DNA of 64,000 nucleotides from Flammeovirga agarivorans (GTDB lineage: Bacteria; Bacteroidota; Bacteroidia; Cytophagales; Flammeovirgaceae). The position numbers and the translations under genes are program-made. This document shows, piece by piece, positions 15,984 through 25,841 of the stretch. How positions within the stretch are numbered: position 1 is the first letter of the stretch; every line of letters starts with the position of its first letter. The notes beneath the pieces are model-generated. The model searched no databases, had not been told where the DNA came from, and saw only the letters and a list, made by a program, of their open reading frames with translations. Location: the NCBI RefSeq assembly GCF_012641475.1, contig NZ_JABAIL010000004.1, positions 558,001 to 622,000 on the forward strand. The letters are read 5' to 3'.

Positions 15984-18224
15984 CTATTTCATCACAAAAG
16001 TAATTTCTTTTGCTTTCACTAGATCTTTATGTTGGATAAAATACCCTTTGATTGTTTTTCCATCAATCTTAATAGAAGCTATTCTATTAGAGTCTCCTCC
16101 TGTTTTCTTGATAATCACTTCCTTGTTATCCCAGAACTGGTCATTTAAAGTGATTTTTATTTCATCGAAAGCTGGAGTTGTCATCGCATATTGAGGAGTA
16201 CCAGGAGCATCCGGATAAATTCCCATCATAGAAAATACAACCCAAGCTGACATTGTTCCTGTATCGTCATTACCTGCAATACCATCCGGTTGATTTGTAA
16301 AGTACTTTTCTCTTAGTTCTAATACTTTTTCTTGAGTTTTATACTCTTGCCCTTTGATATAGTTATAAGCATAAGGATAAGCGATATCTGGCTCATTGGC
16401 CATATCATATTGACCAGTTGAGAATATTTCATCCAAACGTTTTGTAAATGATTTATTACCACCAAATTGTTTGATCAATCCAGGAATATCATACTGCACC
16501 ATCATGTTGTATTGATAAGCATTCCCTTCCACGTAACCAACATTATGTTCAAAGTTTGCTCCATGGTTTGGATCAAAAGGTGAATACCAAGTTCCATCTT
16601 TATGTCTTGGTCTTAAGAAGTCCGTTTCTTTATCAAATAATTTTTTATAACCATTTGCCCTTGCCAAGAACTCCTTATATTTATCTTCATCACCATACTT
16701 TTTAGCAAATTGAGCAATATTCCAATCTGCAATATTATACTCTAAAGATGTAGATACTGAAGCCCATAATTTCTTATCCAATTCATCTTCAACAGGAATG
16801 TATCCGTACTTAATATAATCATCAATACAAGGTCTTACAGGATTCCCTCCATCTACAGGGTAAGCACTTTTGGTTATTGCTTCAAATGCTTTCTTTTGAT
16901 CGAATTGATCTAAACCTCTCATGTAAGTATCTGAAATTACAATAGCAGCGGGATCACCAACCATTGTAAAAGTCTCAGTTGAATTTAATTCCCATTTTGG
17001 CAACCAACCTGTTTCATCATAAATATCCAACATGGAATTTACCATATTTAACTGTTGCTCAGGATACACCAAAGTCATTAGTTGATGTAAGTTCCTATAG
17101 GTATCCCACAATGAAAAGACAGTATATCTTTCTCCTTCAGTAATTTTAGTTTTTCTGGTTTTAGCTGCTGGGTATTCTCCGTTTACATCACTGAGAACAT
17201 TAGGATGTATCATTGAATGATATAATGCTGTATAGAAAACTGTTTTATCATCATTAGAACCACCTTTTACATCAATTTTTGACAATACATCGTTCCAGTT
17301 ATTTTTTGATCTCTGAGCAATTTCATCAAATGATACGTTAGCCACTTCAGTTTCAAGATTTTCTCTTGCGTTTTCAATACTCACATAAGATATACCTATT
17401 TTTACCTCAACTTCAGTTGGCTGTTCAAAGTCATAAGAGAAGTATGCGCCTAATGAATCTCCAATAATTGGATAATAGGCATCTTCAATAATTCTTTGTT
17501 GTCCATTGTAAGCGGACATCCATTGTGCTTCGATCCCTTCGATCTTTCTATGTTGTTGCCAAACACCAACTTTACCTGCTTTATGGTTGACTTTCATCAC
17601 AAAATAAACAGGGTATATTGTTTTTGGATTATTGTAACAGAAAGAGCCCACCATACGCATTCCTTCAATTTCTTGATCATTCACCACTTTAATCATACCC
17701 CCACTTTCGTTGGATAAAGCTTGACCAAGGTTCATTAATATATTGGCTTGTCCGGCTGGAAAAGAGAACTTGCTGATACCTGATCTTTGGGTTGCCGTTA
17801 CTTTTGTATCGACATCATATTTATCTAAATGATTAGAATATAAACCTGCCTGTGCTTTTTCTTCAGAATATAAAGATCCATATTTTTTAGGATCGATTTC
17901 TAGTTCACCTGTGGTAGGCATCAGAATAACGGCACCTAAATCAGGGCAACCAACACCACTTAGATTGACATGGCTGTATCCTGTAAAAATCTTGTTTTCA
18001 TAAGCATAAGGAAAAGATACCCAATTCTGGTCTTTCTCATGAGTATTTCCTTCTCCTGATGTATTAAAAGGTACAACAGAAACCATACCCCTTGGTGCTA
18101 TTGCTCCAGGGTTTGTTGCTCCATAATTTGTAGTACCAATAAAGGGATTAACGTAGGTAGTATAATCTTGTGAATACCCCATAAAGGATATACACAAAAG
18201 TAGTTGTAGAAGTATTTTTTTCAT
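15984..18224 (-). CDS. GH92 alpha-mannosidase, divergent member
   Basis: The 746-residue protein is exported by a Sec signal peptide (1-18, FMGYS-Q). It shows GH92 landmarks: NPFIGTTNYGATNPGA near the start, TVFYTALYHSMIHPNV, FSLWDTYRNLHQL and, near residue 653, GNDDTGTMSAWVVFSMMG, the segment that holds the catalytic acids in this calcium-dependent inverting family. It differs from the two other GH92 proteins of the operon. It has PGAIAPRGMVSVVP in place of PGATVPxGMVQLSP, and ANEPDIAYPY in place of GNEPSHHxxYLYNY. It may therefore cut a different alpha-mannose linkage (inference). It is the last gene of the operon, 51 bases after the upstream GH92 gene. Confidence 0.9.
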   Translation of the reverse strand: MKKILLQLLLCISFMGYSQDYTTYVNPFIGTTNYGATNPGAIAPRGMVSVVPFNTSGEGNTHEKDQNWVSFPYAYENKIFTGYSHVNLSGVGCPDLGAVILMPTTGELEIDPKKYGSLYSEEKAQAGLYSNHLDKYDVDTKVTATQRSGISKFSFPAGQANILMNLGQALSNESGGMIKVVNDQEIEGMRMVGSFCYNNPKTIYPVYFVMKVNHKAGKVGVWQQHRKIEGIEAQWMSAYNGQQRIIEDAYYPIIGDSLGAYFSYDFEQPTEVEVKIGISYVSIENARENLETEVANVSFDEIAQRSKNNWNDVLSKIDVKGGSNDDKTVFYTALYHSMIHPNVLSDVNGEYPAAKTRKTKITEGERYTVFSLWDTYRNLHQLMTLVYPEQQLNMVNSMLDIYDETGWLPKWELNSTETFTMVGDPAAIVISDTYMRGLDQFDQKKAFEAITKSAYPVDGGNPVRPCIDDYIKYGYIPVEDELDKKLWASVSTSLEYNIADWNIAQFAKKYGDEDKYKEFLARANGYKKLFDKETDFLRPRHKDGTWYSPFDPNHGANFEHNVGYVEGNAYQYNMMVQYDIPGLIKQFGGNKSFTKRLDEIFSTGQYDMANEPDIAYPYAYNYIKGQEYKTQEKVLELREKYFTNQPDGIAGNDDTGTMSAWVVFSMMGIYPDAPGTPQYAMTTPAFDEIKITLNDQFWDNKEVIIKKTGGDSNRIASIKIDGKTIKGYFIQHKDLVKAKEITFVMK

Positions 18225-18240
18225 CGTTTTAGCTATTTAG

Positions 18241-18265
18241 CCCACTATTATTAATAAATAGTGGG
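18241..18265 (-). promoter_or_regulatory. Intercistronic stem-loop between two GH92 genes
   Basis: A 9-bp perfect stem (18241-18249 with 18257-18265) lies between the stop at 18276 and the start at 18224. It lacks a T-run on the minus strand, so it is more likely an RNA-processing or stabilising hairpin than a full terminator. A similar CCCAC-based hairpin lies at 23550-23575. Confidence 0.6.
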
Positions 18266-18275
18266 CATCTTATTT

Positions 18276-21200
18276 TTACTCAATAACAATTTCGTCTGAG
18301 AATAACCAAGGGTTATTTCCTGCGCCAGGGTGCCAATTTGGAATTGCCTCAAAAGGAGTTGCAATTACCTTCACATAGCGATATTCACCAGCAATTTTTT
18401 CAGTAAATCTTGTGACACTAATAATTGGGTGATCGTTTGGCATTTTAGTTTCTTGAATTCCAATACTAGTATAGTTTTCTCCATCATTTGATACTAAGAA
18501 TTCAATTTTCTTAGGTAAGAATAACCATGAACTTGTATTTTCTAAGAATCCCATAGACACTTGATGTAATTCTTCAGGTTGCCCTAAATCTACTATTGCC
18601 TCAAGGTTTTGTTTTGAAACGCCATCCCACTTACCATCTCTTAAATTATCTGATGCATAAACGCCATCCAAGATACCATTATTACCCGCATCATATGTAG
18701 CATTTTTTTCATAGTTGATGCTTAACTTAGGATATTCTTCACCTGTATTAAAGTAAGCTTTCTTAAATTCAAAATCAGATACTTTACTAGAAACTCCTTT
18801 ACTGTTCACTGCAATAGCCTTAACAACAGTAGATTTTTCTAATTTAAATGGTTTATCAAACTTCGTTGAATTAATATCAGGTGTAGTTCCATCAATAGTA
18901 TAGTAAATATCTACTTCTGGTGTCACATCCTTCAATGATACATCAATTGTTGAATTAAAAATGACCGATTTATTAGTGATATAAGGTCTAAAAACTTCCT
19001 CTTTTGTATCAATGATAGACAATGCCTCTGAAGGAGGTACAGCATAAGAAGTAGGTCTAGCTGATTTTTCTTTACCCCATTCTGAAGGTGTATCTCCCAT
19101 TGTTAACTTTATCACACCTCCTGTTTCAATTTGATTATGAGTAATGAAAGTCTTGTCGTATTCAGACCCATTAAAGCTAGCTGATTGTATGTAAGTGTTG
19201 TTTACATTATTGTTTTCAGCCTCAATCACAAAATCGTTTCCATTATCTAAATGTATTGTCACTTTTCCAAAAACAGGGCTACCGATAGCATATTGTCCAT
19301 CAGCAGGGTTTACTGGATAGAATCCCATTGCAGAGAAAACATACCAAGCAGACATCTGTCCACAGTCCTCGTTACCACATAATCCATCACGTTCTGAAGT
19401 ATACATTTCGTCCATTACTTGACGAATTCGAGCTTGCGATTTCCACGGTTCTCCAGCATAATTGTATAGATAAATAACATGATGCGATGGCTCATTACCT
19501 TGTGCATATTGCCCAATAAGTCCTGTCACATCATGAGCCATATGATTATCATTTACAGCTTCTTGTGAGAACATATCATCAATTTTCTTCACAAACGCCT
19601 GATCGCCTCCATGAAGTTCAATTAATCCATTGATATCTTGAGGTGCAAAGAAGTTGTAATGCCATGCATTACCTTCTGTATAATTTCCTGCTCCTAATAA
19701 TGAAATTGCCATTGGGTCGAAAGGCTCATCCCATACACCATACATATTTTTACCTCTCAAGAATCCTGTTTCAGAATCATAAAGGTTTTTATAGTTTAAT
19801 GATCTATTACTATATTTTTTGTAATCTTCAGTTTTACCTAATTTCTTAGCTACTTGTGCTACAACCCACATATCATATGCATACTCAACCCCTTTCGATA
19901 CCGCATTTGCTTCTTTTTCCACTGGAATAAAACCTTCAGAGTTAAACCAATTTAAGCCTCTTCTTGGATCTTCTGCAGCTGCTACCAATGCCTGATAAGC
20001 TAATTCCTGATCAAAGTTTCCTTGTCCTTTTAAAATAGCATCCGCAATTACTGGAGCTGAATGGAAACCAATCATTGTACCGGTTTCATTCGCTGATAAT
20101 TCCCAAATAGGTAACTGACCAGACTGCTCGTACTTTGCAATCATCGATTTAATAAAATCGTTATTTTCCTTTGGTGCAATTAAAGTAAATAATGGGTGTG
20201 TGGCTCTAAATGTATCCCATAATGAGAATAAAGTATAATTAGTAAATCCTTCTGCCTTATAGATTTTATGATCCATTCCTCTATAATTATGATCAACATC
20301 CATATATACATTTGGAGCGATCATAGAGTGATATAGTGCTGTGTAGAAAATAGTTTTATTCACTTGATCACCACCTTCTACTTCAATTTTTGATAGCTTT
20401 TCATTCCAAGTTGTTTTTGCTTGATTTTTCACTTTATCAAAATCAAAGTCTTGCACTTCAGCTTCCAAGTTTTTTCTAGCACCTTGAACACTCACCCCAG
20501 AAATAGCAACTTTCACAACTATAGCTTCATCCTGCTTAGTTGAGAAATTAACTACTGCTTTCACATCATCACCTTTCACATTTTGTGGATTATCTATAGT
20601 TTGCCCTGCAGATACCCCTTGAATTGATTTGAAAGGTTTCGAGAATTGAGCTACAAAATATACATACTGATCTCTTGCCCAACCTGAAGATCTTCTTAAA
20701 CCAACAATCTCATTCTCTCCAGTTACTTGAAACCAAGTTTCTCTTGCAGAATCAGAAATTCCGTGTTTTAAATCGACAATTATATGAGCATCCTCAGTTT
20801 CTGGAAAATGATATCTATGAACACCTACTCTTGTTGTTGCTGTTAATTCAGCAGTAACATTATAATCTTCTAAAAATACACTGTAAAAACCTGGTGAAGC
20901 TTCTTCTTTCACCTGTTCAAATCTTGATCTATAACCTTCATCTGGATTCTCTTTTGATCCTGGCTCTGTTTTTACTTCGCCAACCGTTGGCATTAATAAT
21001 ATATCGCCATAATCACCTCCACCAGTACCAGACAAGTGAGTGTGTGAGAAACCCATAATTGAATTATCAGAAGCATGATATCCTGAACACCAGTCCCATC
21101 CTTCAATTCCAGTATCAGGGCTTAATTGTACCATACCAAAAGGTACAGTTGCTCCCGGGAATGTATGGCCATGTGCACTCGTACCAATAAATGGATCAAC

Positions 21201-21311
21201 ATAATCTGTATAAGAAGCCGGTATATTTTCTTTGCTGGCTTTAGTAACTGAATTTTTCACACAACTTGACAAGAATGGCAAGATGAGTAATGAAATGAAA
21301 TAGTGACGCAT
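18276..21311 (-). CDS. GH92 alpha-mannosidase lipoprotein with two C-terminal accessory domains
   Basis: The 1011-residue protein has a lipoprotein signal (lipobox LSSC, cysteine at about 17). A complete GH92 module follows, with DPFIGTSAHGHTFPGATVP, TIFYTALYHSMIAPNVY, ANETGTMIGFHSAP, GNEPSHHVIYLYNY and GNEDCGQMSAWYVFS near residue 647. After about residue 770 there is a chitobiase/FN3-like domain (VDIYYTIDGTTPDINS). The last 150 residues form a discoidin/F5-8-like module (NNGILDGVYASDNLRDG to GNNPWLFSDEIVIE), which may bind carbohydrate. By family it removes alpha-linked mannose from N-glycans at the cell surface or periplasm. It is 22 bases downstream of the GH20 gene. Confidence 0.93.
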   Translation of the reverse strand: MRHYFISLLILPFLSSCVKNSVTKASKENIPASYTDYVDPFIGTSAHGHTFPGATVPFGMVQLSPDTGIEGWDWCSGYHASDNSIMGFSHTHLSGTGGGDYGDILLMPTVGEVKTEPGSKENPDEGYRSRFEQVKEEASPGFYSVFLEDYNVTAELTATTRVGVHRYHFPETEDAHIIVDLKHGISDSARETWFQVTGENEIVGLRRSSGWARDQYVYFVAQFSKPFKSIQGVSAGQTIDNPQNVKGDDVKAVVNFSTKQDEAIVVKVAISGVSVQGARKNLEAEVQDFDFDKVKNQAKTTWNEKLSKIEVEGGDQVNKTIFYTALYHSMIAPNVYMDVDHNYRGMDHKIYKAEGFTNYTLFSLWDTFRATHPLFTLIAPKENNDFIKSMIAKYEQSGQLPIWELSANETGTMIGFHSAPVIADAILKGQGNFDQELAYQALVAAAEDPRRGLNWFNSEGFIPVEKEANAVSKGVEYAYDMWVVAQVAKKLGKTEDYKKYSNRSLNYKNLYDSETGFLRGKNMYGVWDEPFDPMAISLLGAGNYTEGNAWHYNFFAPQDINGLIELHGGDQAFVKKIDDMFSQEAVNDNHMAHDVTGLIGQYAQGNEPSHHVIYLYNYAGEPWKSQARIRQVMDEMYTSERDGLCGNEDCGQMSAWYVFSAMGFYPVNPADGQYAIGSPVFGKVTIHLDNGNDFVIEAENNNVNNTYIQSASFNGSEYDKTFITHNQIETGGVIKLTMGDTPSEWGKEKSARPTSYAVPPSEALSIIDTKEEVFRPYITNKSVIFNSTIDVSLKDVTPEVDIYYTIDGTTPDINSTKFDKPFKLEKSTVVKAIAVNSKGVSSKVSDFEFKKAYFNTGEEYPKLSINYEKNATYDAGNNGILDGVYASDNLRDGKWDGVSKQNLEAIVDLGQPEELHQVSMGFLENTSSWLFLPKKIEFLVSNDGENYTSIGIQETKMPNDHPIISVTRFTEKIAGEYRYVKVIATPFEAIPNWHPGAGNNPWLFSDEIVIE

Positions 21312-21333
21312 ATTTATTTTTTAAAAGATTGTA

Positions 21334-23526
21334 TTATTTAATAATGATTTCATCGACAAATAACCAAGAAGGGTTACCTGCTCCTTGATGCTCTTCAGGT
21401 AATAACCCTCCATTTTCAATCAGTAATTTTAAGGCTCTCACACCTTTCAATTCTTTCTTAAATTTGACTTGATAATGGTTACTTTGATTGATTTTAGTGA
21501 TTTCGATTTTAGTCTTTAACTTCTTAAATGAGCTACCATCTAATGAATAGGCAATCTCTATTTCTTTTGGTGCCATAATCCATGATGCTACTTCATCGTA
21601 AGTATTAAATTCAATGCTTTTTATATTAATCGATTCTTTCCACTGAAAAGTTGCATTAATTGACGATCCATTAAAGCCAATCCAATTTGAATTTTTAAAC
21701 TTCTCAGGGTTCCCTAATTTTCCATCTATTAAACTATTTACACCAACACCTTGATAAGGAGTTGAAGGTAAATCTATTAAGCTCAATTCAGCTTGATTGC
21801 CTTTATGAATTTCGAAACTTACTTTCTCAGGGTCTCCATATGTTTTATCACCCATAAATGCTTGAAAAACAATTTCTCCTGATGATGTAACTTGGATAGT
21901 GTTCTTATATTCTGTAAATGTAGTTTGATCTGGACTTTTATATTTCAAATCCACATTATCAATCAATAGATTCGCAGAAACTTCCAATTTTTCATTTTTT
22001 TCTTCGGTTGTCACTTCCATTACTTGAGATGATGGACCAAATGCAACACCTTTTTTATCCAAAATTGGATATTGGCCTAACATTCTTTCTTCAAAAGCAT
22101 GGAATCCATCCTCTTTTGTTCCTTTCCACAGTGCTTCTGAAAATGCTAAGACCCTAGGGAATACTTGAAAATCTATTCTATTTTTATCCGGAATTCTTTC
22201 TGTCCAAACAGTACATTCTCCACCTAATATATGTTTCTGATCCTCTTTTGAAAGACCTTTAGGTGTTGGATTATAAGCATATACTTGAGCTACATCTGTT
22301 GTTACAATATCATAATCAAAATAACAAGCACTAGTTGGAGAAGCAATCACATCATTTCCCATTTTGGCAATTTTGCCAACTGCCTCTGGATCATGCCAAT
22401 CTCTCCATAATTGTACAGTCGCGGTTGGAGATAAGCCACCTTCTAGAATTTCATCCCAACCAATTATCTGTTTTCCATTTTCGTTGACTACCTTTTCAAT
22501 TCTATGAATAAAATAACTTTGTAATTCATGTTCATCTTTTAGGTCCTCAGTTCTAATTTTCAACTGACACTTATCACATGCTTTCCATCGGTCTTTGGGA
22601 CATTCATCTCCACCCACATGAAAATATTTACTAGGAAATAATGGAATTACTTCTTCTAAGATATCCTCTATAAATTGATATGTCTCTTCATTTCCTGCAC
22701 ATAATACATCTTTACTTACACCCCAACGTGTCCATACTTCGAATGGGCCTCCTGTACATGATAATTCTGGATAAGCTGCTAACGCTCCTAACATATGGCC
22801 AGGCATATCAATTTCGGGAATCACTTCTATTCCTCTTTTAGCTGCATAAGCAACAATTTCTTTAATCTGTTCTTGAGTATAAAAACCGCCATATTTTGAG
22901 CCGTCACTTTCTGTTCTCCAAGCACCTATCTCTGTCAGTTTTGGGTATTTTTTAATCTCTATTCTCCAACCTTGGTCTTCAGTTAAATGCCAATGAAATT
23001 TATTCAACTTATAATAAGCCATTAAATCCAAGTATTCTTTAACGACATCAATTGTAAAGAAATGTCGACTTACATCTAACATTAATCCTCTCCAAGGGTA
23101 TTTTGGTGCATCGTGAATATCAACACATGGTACATTTGCATCGAGGTTTGCCAATTGAAGCAAAGTGGATAATCCATGTAATAACCCTTGTTGGTTATGG
23201 GCGGTTATATCAATATTCTTTTCTTTTACAGTTAAGATATATGCCTCCTCTCCTAAAGGAATTTCATCTACTATATTCAATGTTATATCCGCATAATCTT
23301 CTAAGGATTCTTTGATTTGAATACCAGTCTGAAACTTTAACTGACTAATAAAGTAATCCAAAGGTAAATCTGAGTTTCCCTTTGTGATTTTTATATCTTC
23401 AGTCAATATAAAGTTCCCTTTTTCCCAACGAATTTCTTTGGGTTGAGGTACTAGTGAAGGTTGTTGTCCAAAAACACTGGTTATTTGGATTAGTAAGATG
23501 ATTGGCGTTAGTAGTAGTAATTTCAT
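21334..23526 (-). CDS. GH20 beta-N-acetylhexosaminidase
   Basis: The 730-residue exported protein (Sec signal 1-20, ending SVFG-Q) starts with the GH20b-type domain (PQPKEIRWEKGNFILTED). The catalytic barrel follows, with YPWRGLMLDVSRHF, DMPGHMLGALAAYPE and FHVGGDECPKDRW. The paired acids are Asp307 and Glu308, which in this family use the substrate acetamido group as nucleophile. It would release terminal GlcNAc or GalNAc. The C-terminus ends in a discoidin-like module (LIDGKLGNPEKFKNSNW to GAGNPSWLFVDEIIIK) resembling the end of the neighbouring GH92 lipoprotein. In the operon it could remove GlcNAc from complex glycans or the chitobiose core (inference). Confidence 0.94.
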   Translation of the reverse strand: MKLLLLTPIILLIQITSVFGQQPSLVPQPKEIRWEKGNFILTEDIKITKGNSDLPLDYFISQLKFQTGIQIKESLEDYADITLNIVDEIPLGEEAYILTVKEKNIDITAHNQQGLLHGLSTLLQLANLDANVPCVDIHDAPKYPWRGLMLDVSRHFFTIDVVKEYLDLMAYYKLNKFHWHLTEDQGWRIEIKKYPKLTEIGAWRTESDGSKYGGFYTQEQIKEIVAYAAKRGIEVIPEIDMPGHMLGALAAYPELSCTGGPFEVWTRWGVSKDVLCAGNEETYQFIEDILEEVIPLFPSKYFHVGGDECPKDRWKACDKCQLKIRTEDLKDEHELQSYFIHRIEKVVNENGKQIIGWDEILEGGLSPTATVQLWRDWHDPEAVGKIAKMGNDVIASPTSACYFDYDIVTTDVAQVYAYNPTPKGLSKEDQKHILGGECTVWTERIPDKNRIDFQVFPRVLAFSEALWKGTKEDGFHAFEERMLGQYPILDKKGVAFGPSSQVMEVTTEEKNEKLEVSANLLIDNVDLKYKSPDQTTFTEYKNTIQVTSSGEIVFQAFMGDKTYGDPEKVSFEIHKGNQAELSLIDLPSTPYQGVGVNSLIDGKLGNPEKFKNSNWIGFNGSSINATFQWKESINIKSIEFNTYDEVASWIMAPKEIEIAYSLDGSSFKKLKTKIEITKINQSNHYQVKFKKELKGVRALKLLIENGGLLPEEHQGAGNPSWLFVDEIIIK

Positions 23527-23549
23527 TTCTTGATTGATAATTATGGGAA

Positions 23550-23575
23550 ACCCACAGTAATTAAATACTGTGGGT
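23550..23575 (-). promoter_or_regulatory. Intercistronic stem-loop between GH92 and GH20 genes
   Basis: A 10-bp perfect stem (23550-23559 with 23566-23575) lies between the GH92 stop at 23585 and the GH20 start at 23526. The T-run (from 23578) is on the plus-strand side, so on the minus-strand RNA it precedes the hairpin and does not make a terminator. It resembles the hairpin at 18241-18265 in place and sequence. Confidence 0.6.
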
Positions 23576-23584
23576 ATATTTTTT

Positions 23585-25798
23585 TTATTGTAAAAATTCT
23601 AAGGTACCGCCCTGTGTAAGCTCCTGATGAGTAATAGTTAGGTCCTTCAACTCTTTACCATTAAACATCACTTTTGTAACTGTAGGGTTTGTTTTTGTTT
23701 GGTGTCCGATAACTGTTAGTGTTTTACCATTTCCTAAGTGAACAGTAGCTTTAGGAAATAATGGTGTTCCTAAATCATACACTGCATTACCAGGATTCAC
23801 CGGATAAATACCTAATGAACTTAAGATAAACCATGATGACATCTGTCCACAATCTTCATTACCACATACCCCATCAGGTGTTGACTTATATTGTGTATCC
23901 ATGATTTCTCTTAATACCCTCTGTCCTTTCTTTGGCTTATTGATGTAGTTATATAGATAAGCTACGTGGTGAGAAGGTTCATTACCATGAGCATACTGAC
24001 CGATCATACCTGTTGAGAAAATAGGTAATTTATCATCTGCTGTTGGGTAATAAGAAAACATTGAATCCAGTTTCTGTTCGAACCTTTCTGCTCCTCCAAC
24101 TGACTCAATTAAACCATCAACATTTTGAGGAACATACCAGAAGTATTGCCAAGCATTACTCTCACAGAAATGATCTGTATAATCTTTTGCTATAAAATCT
24201 TTAATAAACTCTCCTTTATCATCTTTTGGACGCATAAAGCTAGATTCTTTGTCATAAACATTTCTCCAGTTTTCAGCTCTTTTTGAGAAGTATTCGTAAT
24301 CTTGCATCTTCCCTAAATCTTTTGCAAACTGTGCAATACACCAATCATCATAAGCATATTCTAATGTTTTTGAAACAGACCAGTTTTCGTGATCGAAGTT
24401 TAATGGAACATAACCAAATTTCATATAATCAGCCATTGCATCCCCTTGCTCATTCATTGCAGAAGCCTTACAAGCTTCGTAAGCCTTTTTTACATCAAAT
24501 CCTTTAATTCCTTTAAAGTATGCATCGGTAATTACAGGAACAGCATGGTAACCAATCATCATATTTGTTTCATTACCTTTCATTGACCATACAGGAAGTA
24601 ATCCTGTTTCATCGTAATGAGATAAGAATGAATTGATCATGTCAGGTACTCTATTCGTATGAATTAAAGTATATAATGGATGTGTTGCTCTGTAAGTATC
24701 CCAAAGTGAGAAAGTATCATACTTATCATACCCTTCAGCTTTATGCACTTTCTGGTCTGCTCCTTTATAATTACCATCTATATCAGAAAGTAAAGTTGGA
24801 GCTAATAAAGCTTGATACATTGCAGTATAGAATACTCGTTTATATTCTTTATTTGGGGTTACGATTTCAATTTTTTTCAGTTCCTCTTCCCAAGTATCAG
24901 AGGCTTGTTGTTTGATTTTTGCAAAATCCCAACCCGTATTTTCGGCTTGCAAATTCTTTCTAGCACCATCAATACTACTATTTGACAAACCTACTTTCAC
25001 TAAAATTTCATTTTTTACCTCTGGAGTATCAAAGAAGAAATAACCTCTCGTTTTCTTCGCTTTTACCTCTTCTCCTTTTATCTCTTTTAGATTTTTACCA
25101 TCTACTGAATTAATTAATTGGTACTTGGTAAAAGGTTGACTAAACTCAGCTACAAAGTATTCTCTTTGTTCAGGTGCCCAACCAGAAGAAAAACGATAAC
25201 CTTCAATTGTTTTTTCATCAACTACTTTAATATAGGTATCAGTGGGTCCATCCCAGTTTAGAGAATATCCTAAGTTGAAAAGAATAAAAGACTCTTTATC
25301 CTTTGGGAAAGTGTATTTATGAAAACCCGTTCTAGATGTAGCTGTTAACTCCGCTTTAATATCATAATCTAAAAGGTCAACGGTATAATAGCCAGGTTCC
25401 GCATGTTCTTGATCATGAGAGAAAAGAGAAACAGGTCTTAGATTTCCACCTTCTTCTACCATTCTAGTACTCTTACTATTTAAAGGCATCACAAGGATAT
25501 CATACAGATCACCTGCACCTGTACCTGATAAATGGGTGTGTGAAAAACCTGCTATTGTTGAATCTGGCCAAAAATATCCTGCAATTCTATCCCAACCAGA
25601 AATGCCGTTATCAGGACTTAATTGAACCATACCATGAGGTACAGTTGCTCCTGGATATGTATTACCAGGTCCGTCAGTACCAACAAATGGGTTTACATAA
25701 GATGTATATCTTTCTTTCGTTTCTGTTTGTTTTTCCTTTGTGCCACAGGCAGCAACTATAAAAATAGTTACCAAGGATAGTAGTAATCTAGATTTCAT
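23585..25798 (-). CDS. GH92 alpha-mannosidase lipoprotein
   Basis: The 737-residue protein has a lipoprotein signal (VAACGTKEK, cysteine at about 18) followed directly by one GH92 module. Landmarks are NPFVGTDGPGNTYPGATVP, FSHTHLSGTGAGD, RVFYTAMYQALLAPT, FSLWDTYRATHPLYTL, GNEPSHHVAYLYNY and GNEDCGQMSSWFIL near residue 647. It has no accessory domains, unlike its 1011-residue paralog. The two share the GNEPSHH and GNEDCGQ motifs, so they may have related linkage specificity, while the third GH92 protein differs. It follows the glycosylasparaginase gene by 43 bases. Confidence 0.93.
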   Translation of the reverse strand: MKSRLLLSLVTIFIVAACGTKEKQTETKERYTSYVNPFVGTDGPGNTYPGATVPHGMVQLSPDNGISGWDRIAGYFWPDSTIAGFSHTHLSGTGAGDLYDILVMPLNSKSTRMVEEGGNLRPVSLFSHDQEHAEPGYYTVDLLDYDIKAELTATSRTGFHKYTFPKDKESFILFNLGYSLNWDGPTDTYIKVVDEKTIEGYRFSSGWAPEQREYFVAEFSQPFTKYQLINSVDGKNLKEIKGEEVKAKKTRGYFFFDTPEVKNEILVKVGLSNSSIDGARKNLQAENTGWDFAKIKQQASDTWEEELKKIEIVTPNKEYKRVFYTAMYQALLAPTLLSDIDGNYKGADQKVHKAEGYDKYDTFSLWDTYRATHPLYTLIHTNRVPDMINSFLSHYDETGLLPVWSMKGNETNMMIGYHAVPVITDAYFKGIKGFDVKKAYEACKASAMNEQGDAMADYMKFGYVPLNFDHENWSVSKTLEYAYDDWCIAQFAKDLGKMQDYEYFSKRAENWRNVYDKESSFMRPKDDKGEFIKDFIAKDYTDHFCESNAWQYFWYVPQNVDGLIESVGGAERFEQKLDSMFSYYPTADDKLPIFSTGMIGQYAHGNEPSHHVAYLYNYINKPKKGQRVLREIMDTQYKSTPDGVCGNEDCGQMSSWFILSSLGIYPVNPGNAVYDLGTPLFPKATVHLGNGKTLTVIGHQTKTNPTVTKVMFNGKELKDLTITHQELTQGGTLEFLQ

Positions 25799-25841
25799 TA
25801 TTTATCAATCGTTGAAGTAAGTAGAATTTTAACTAAGTTTT

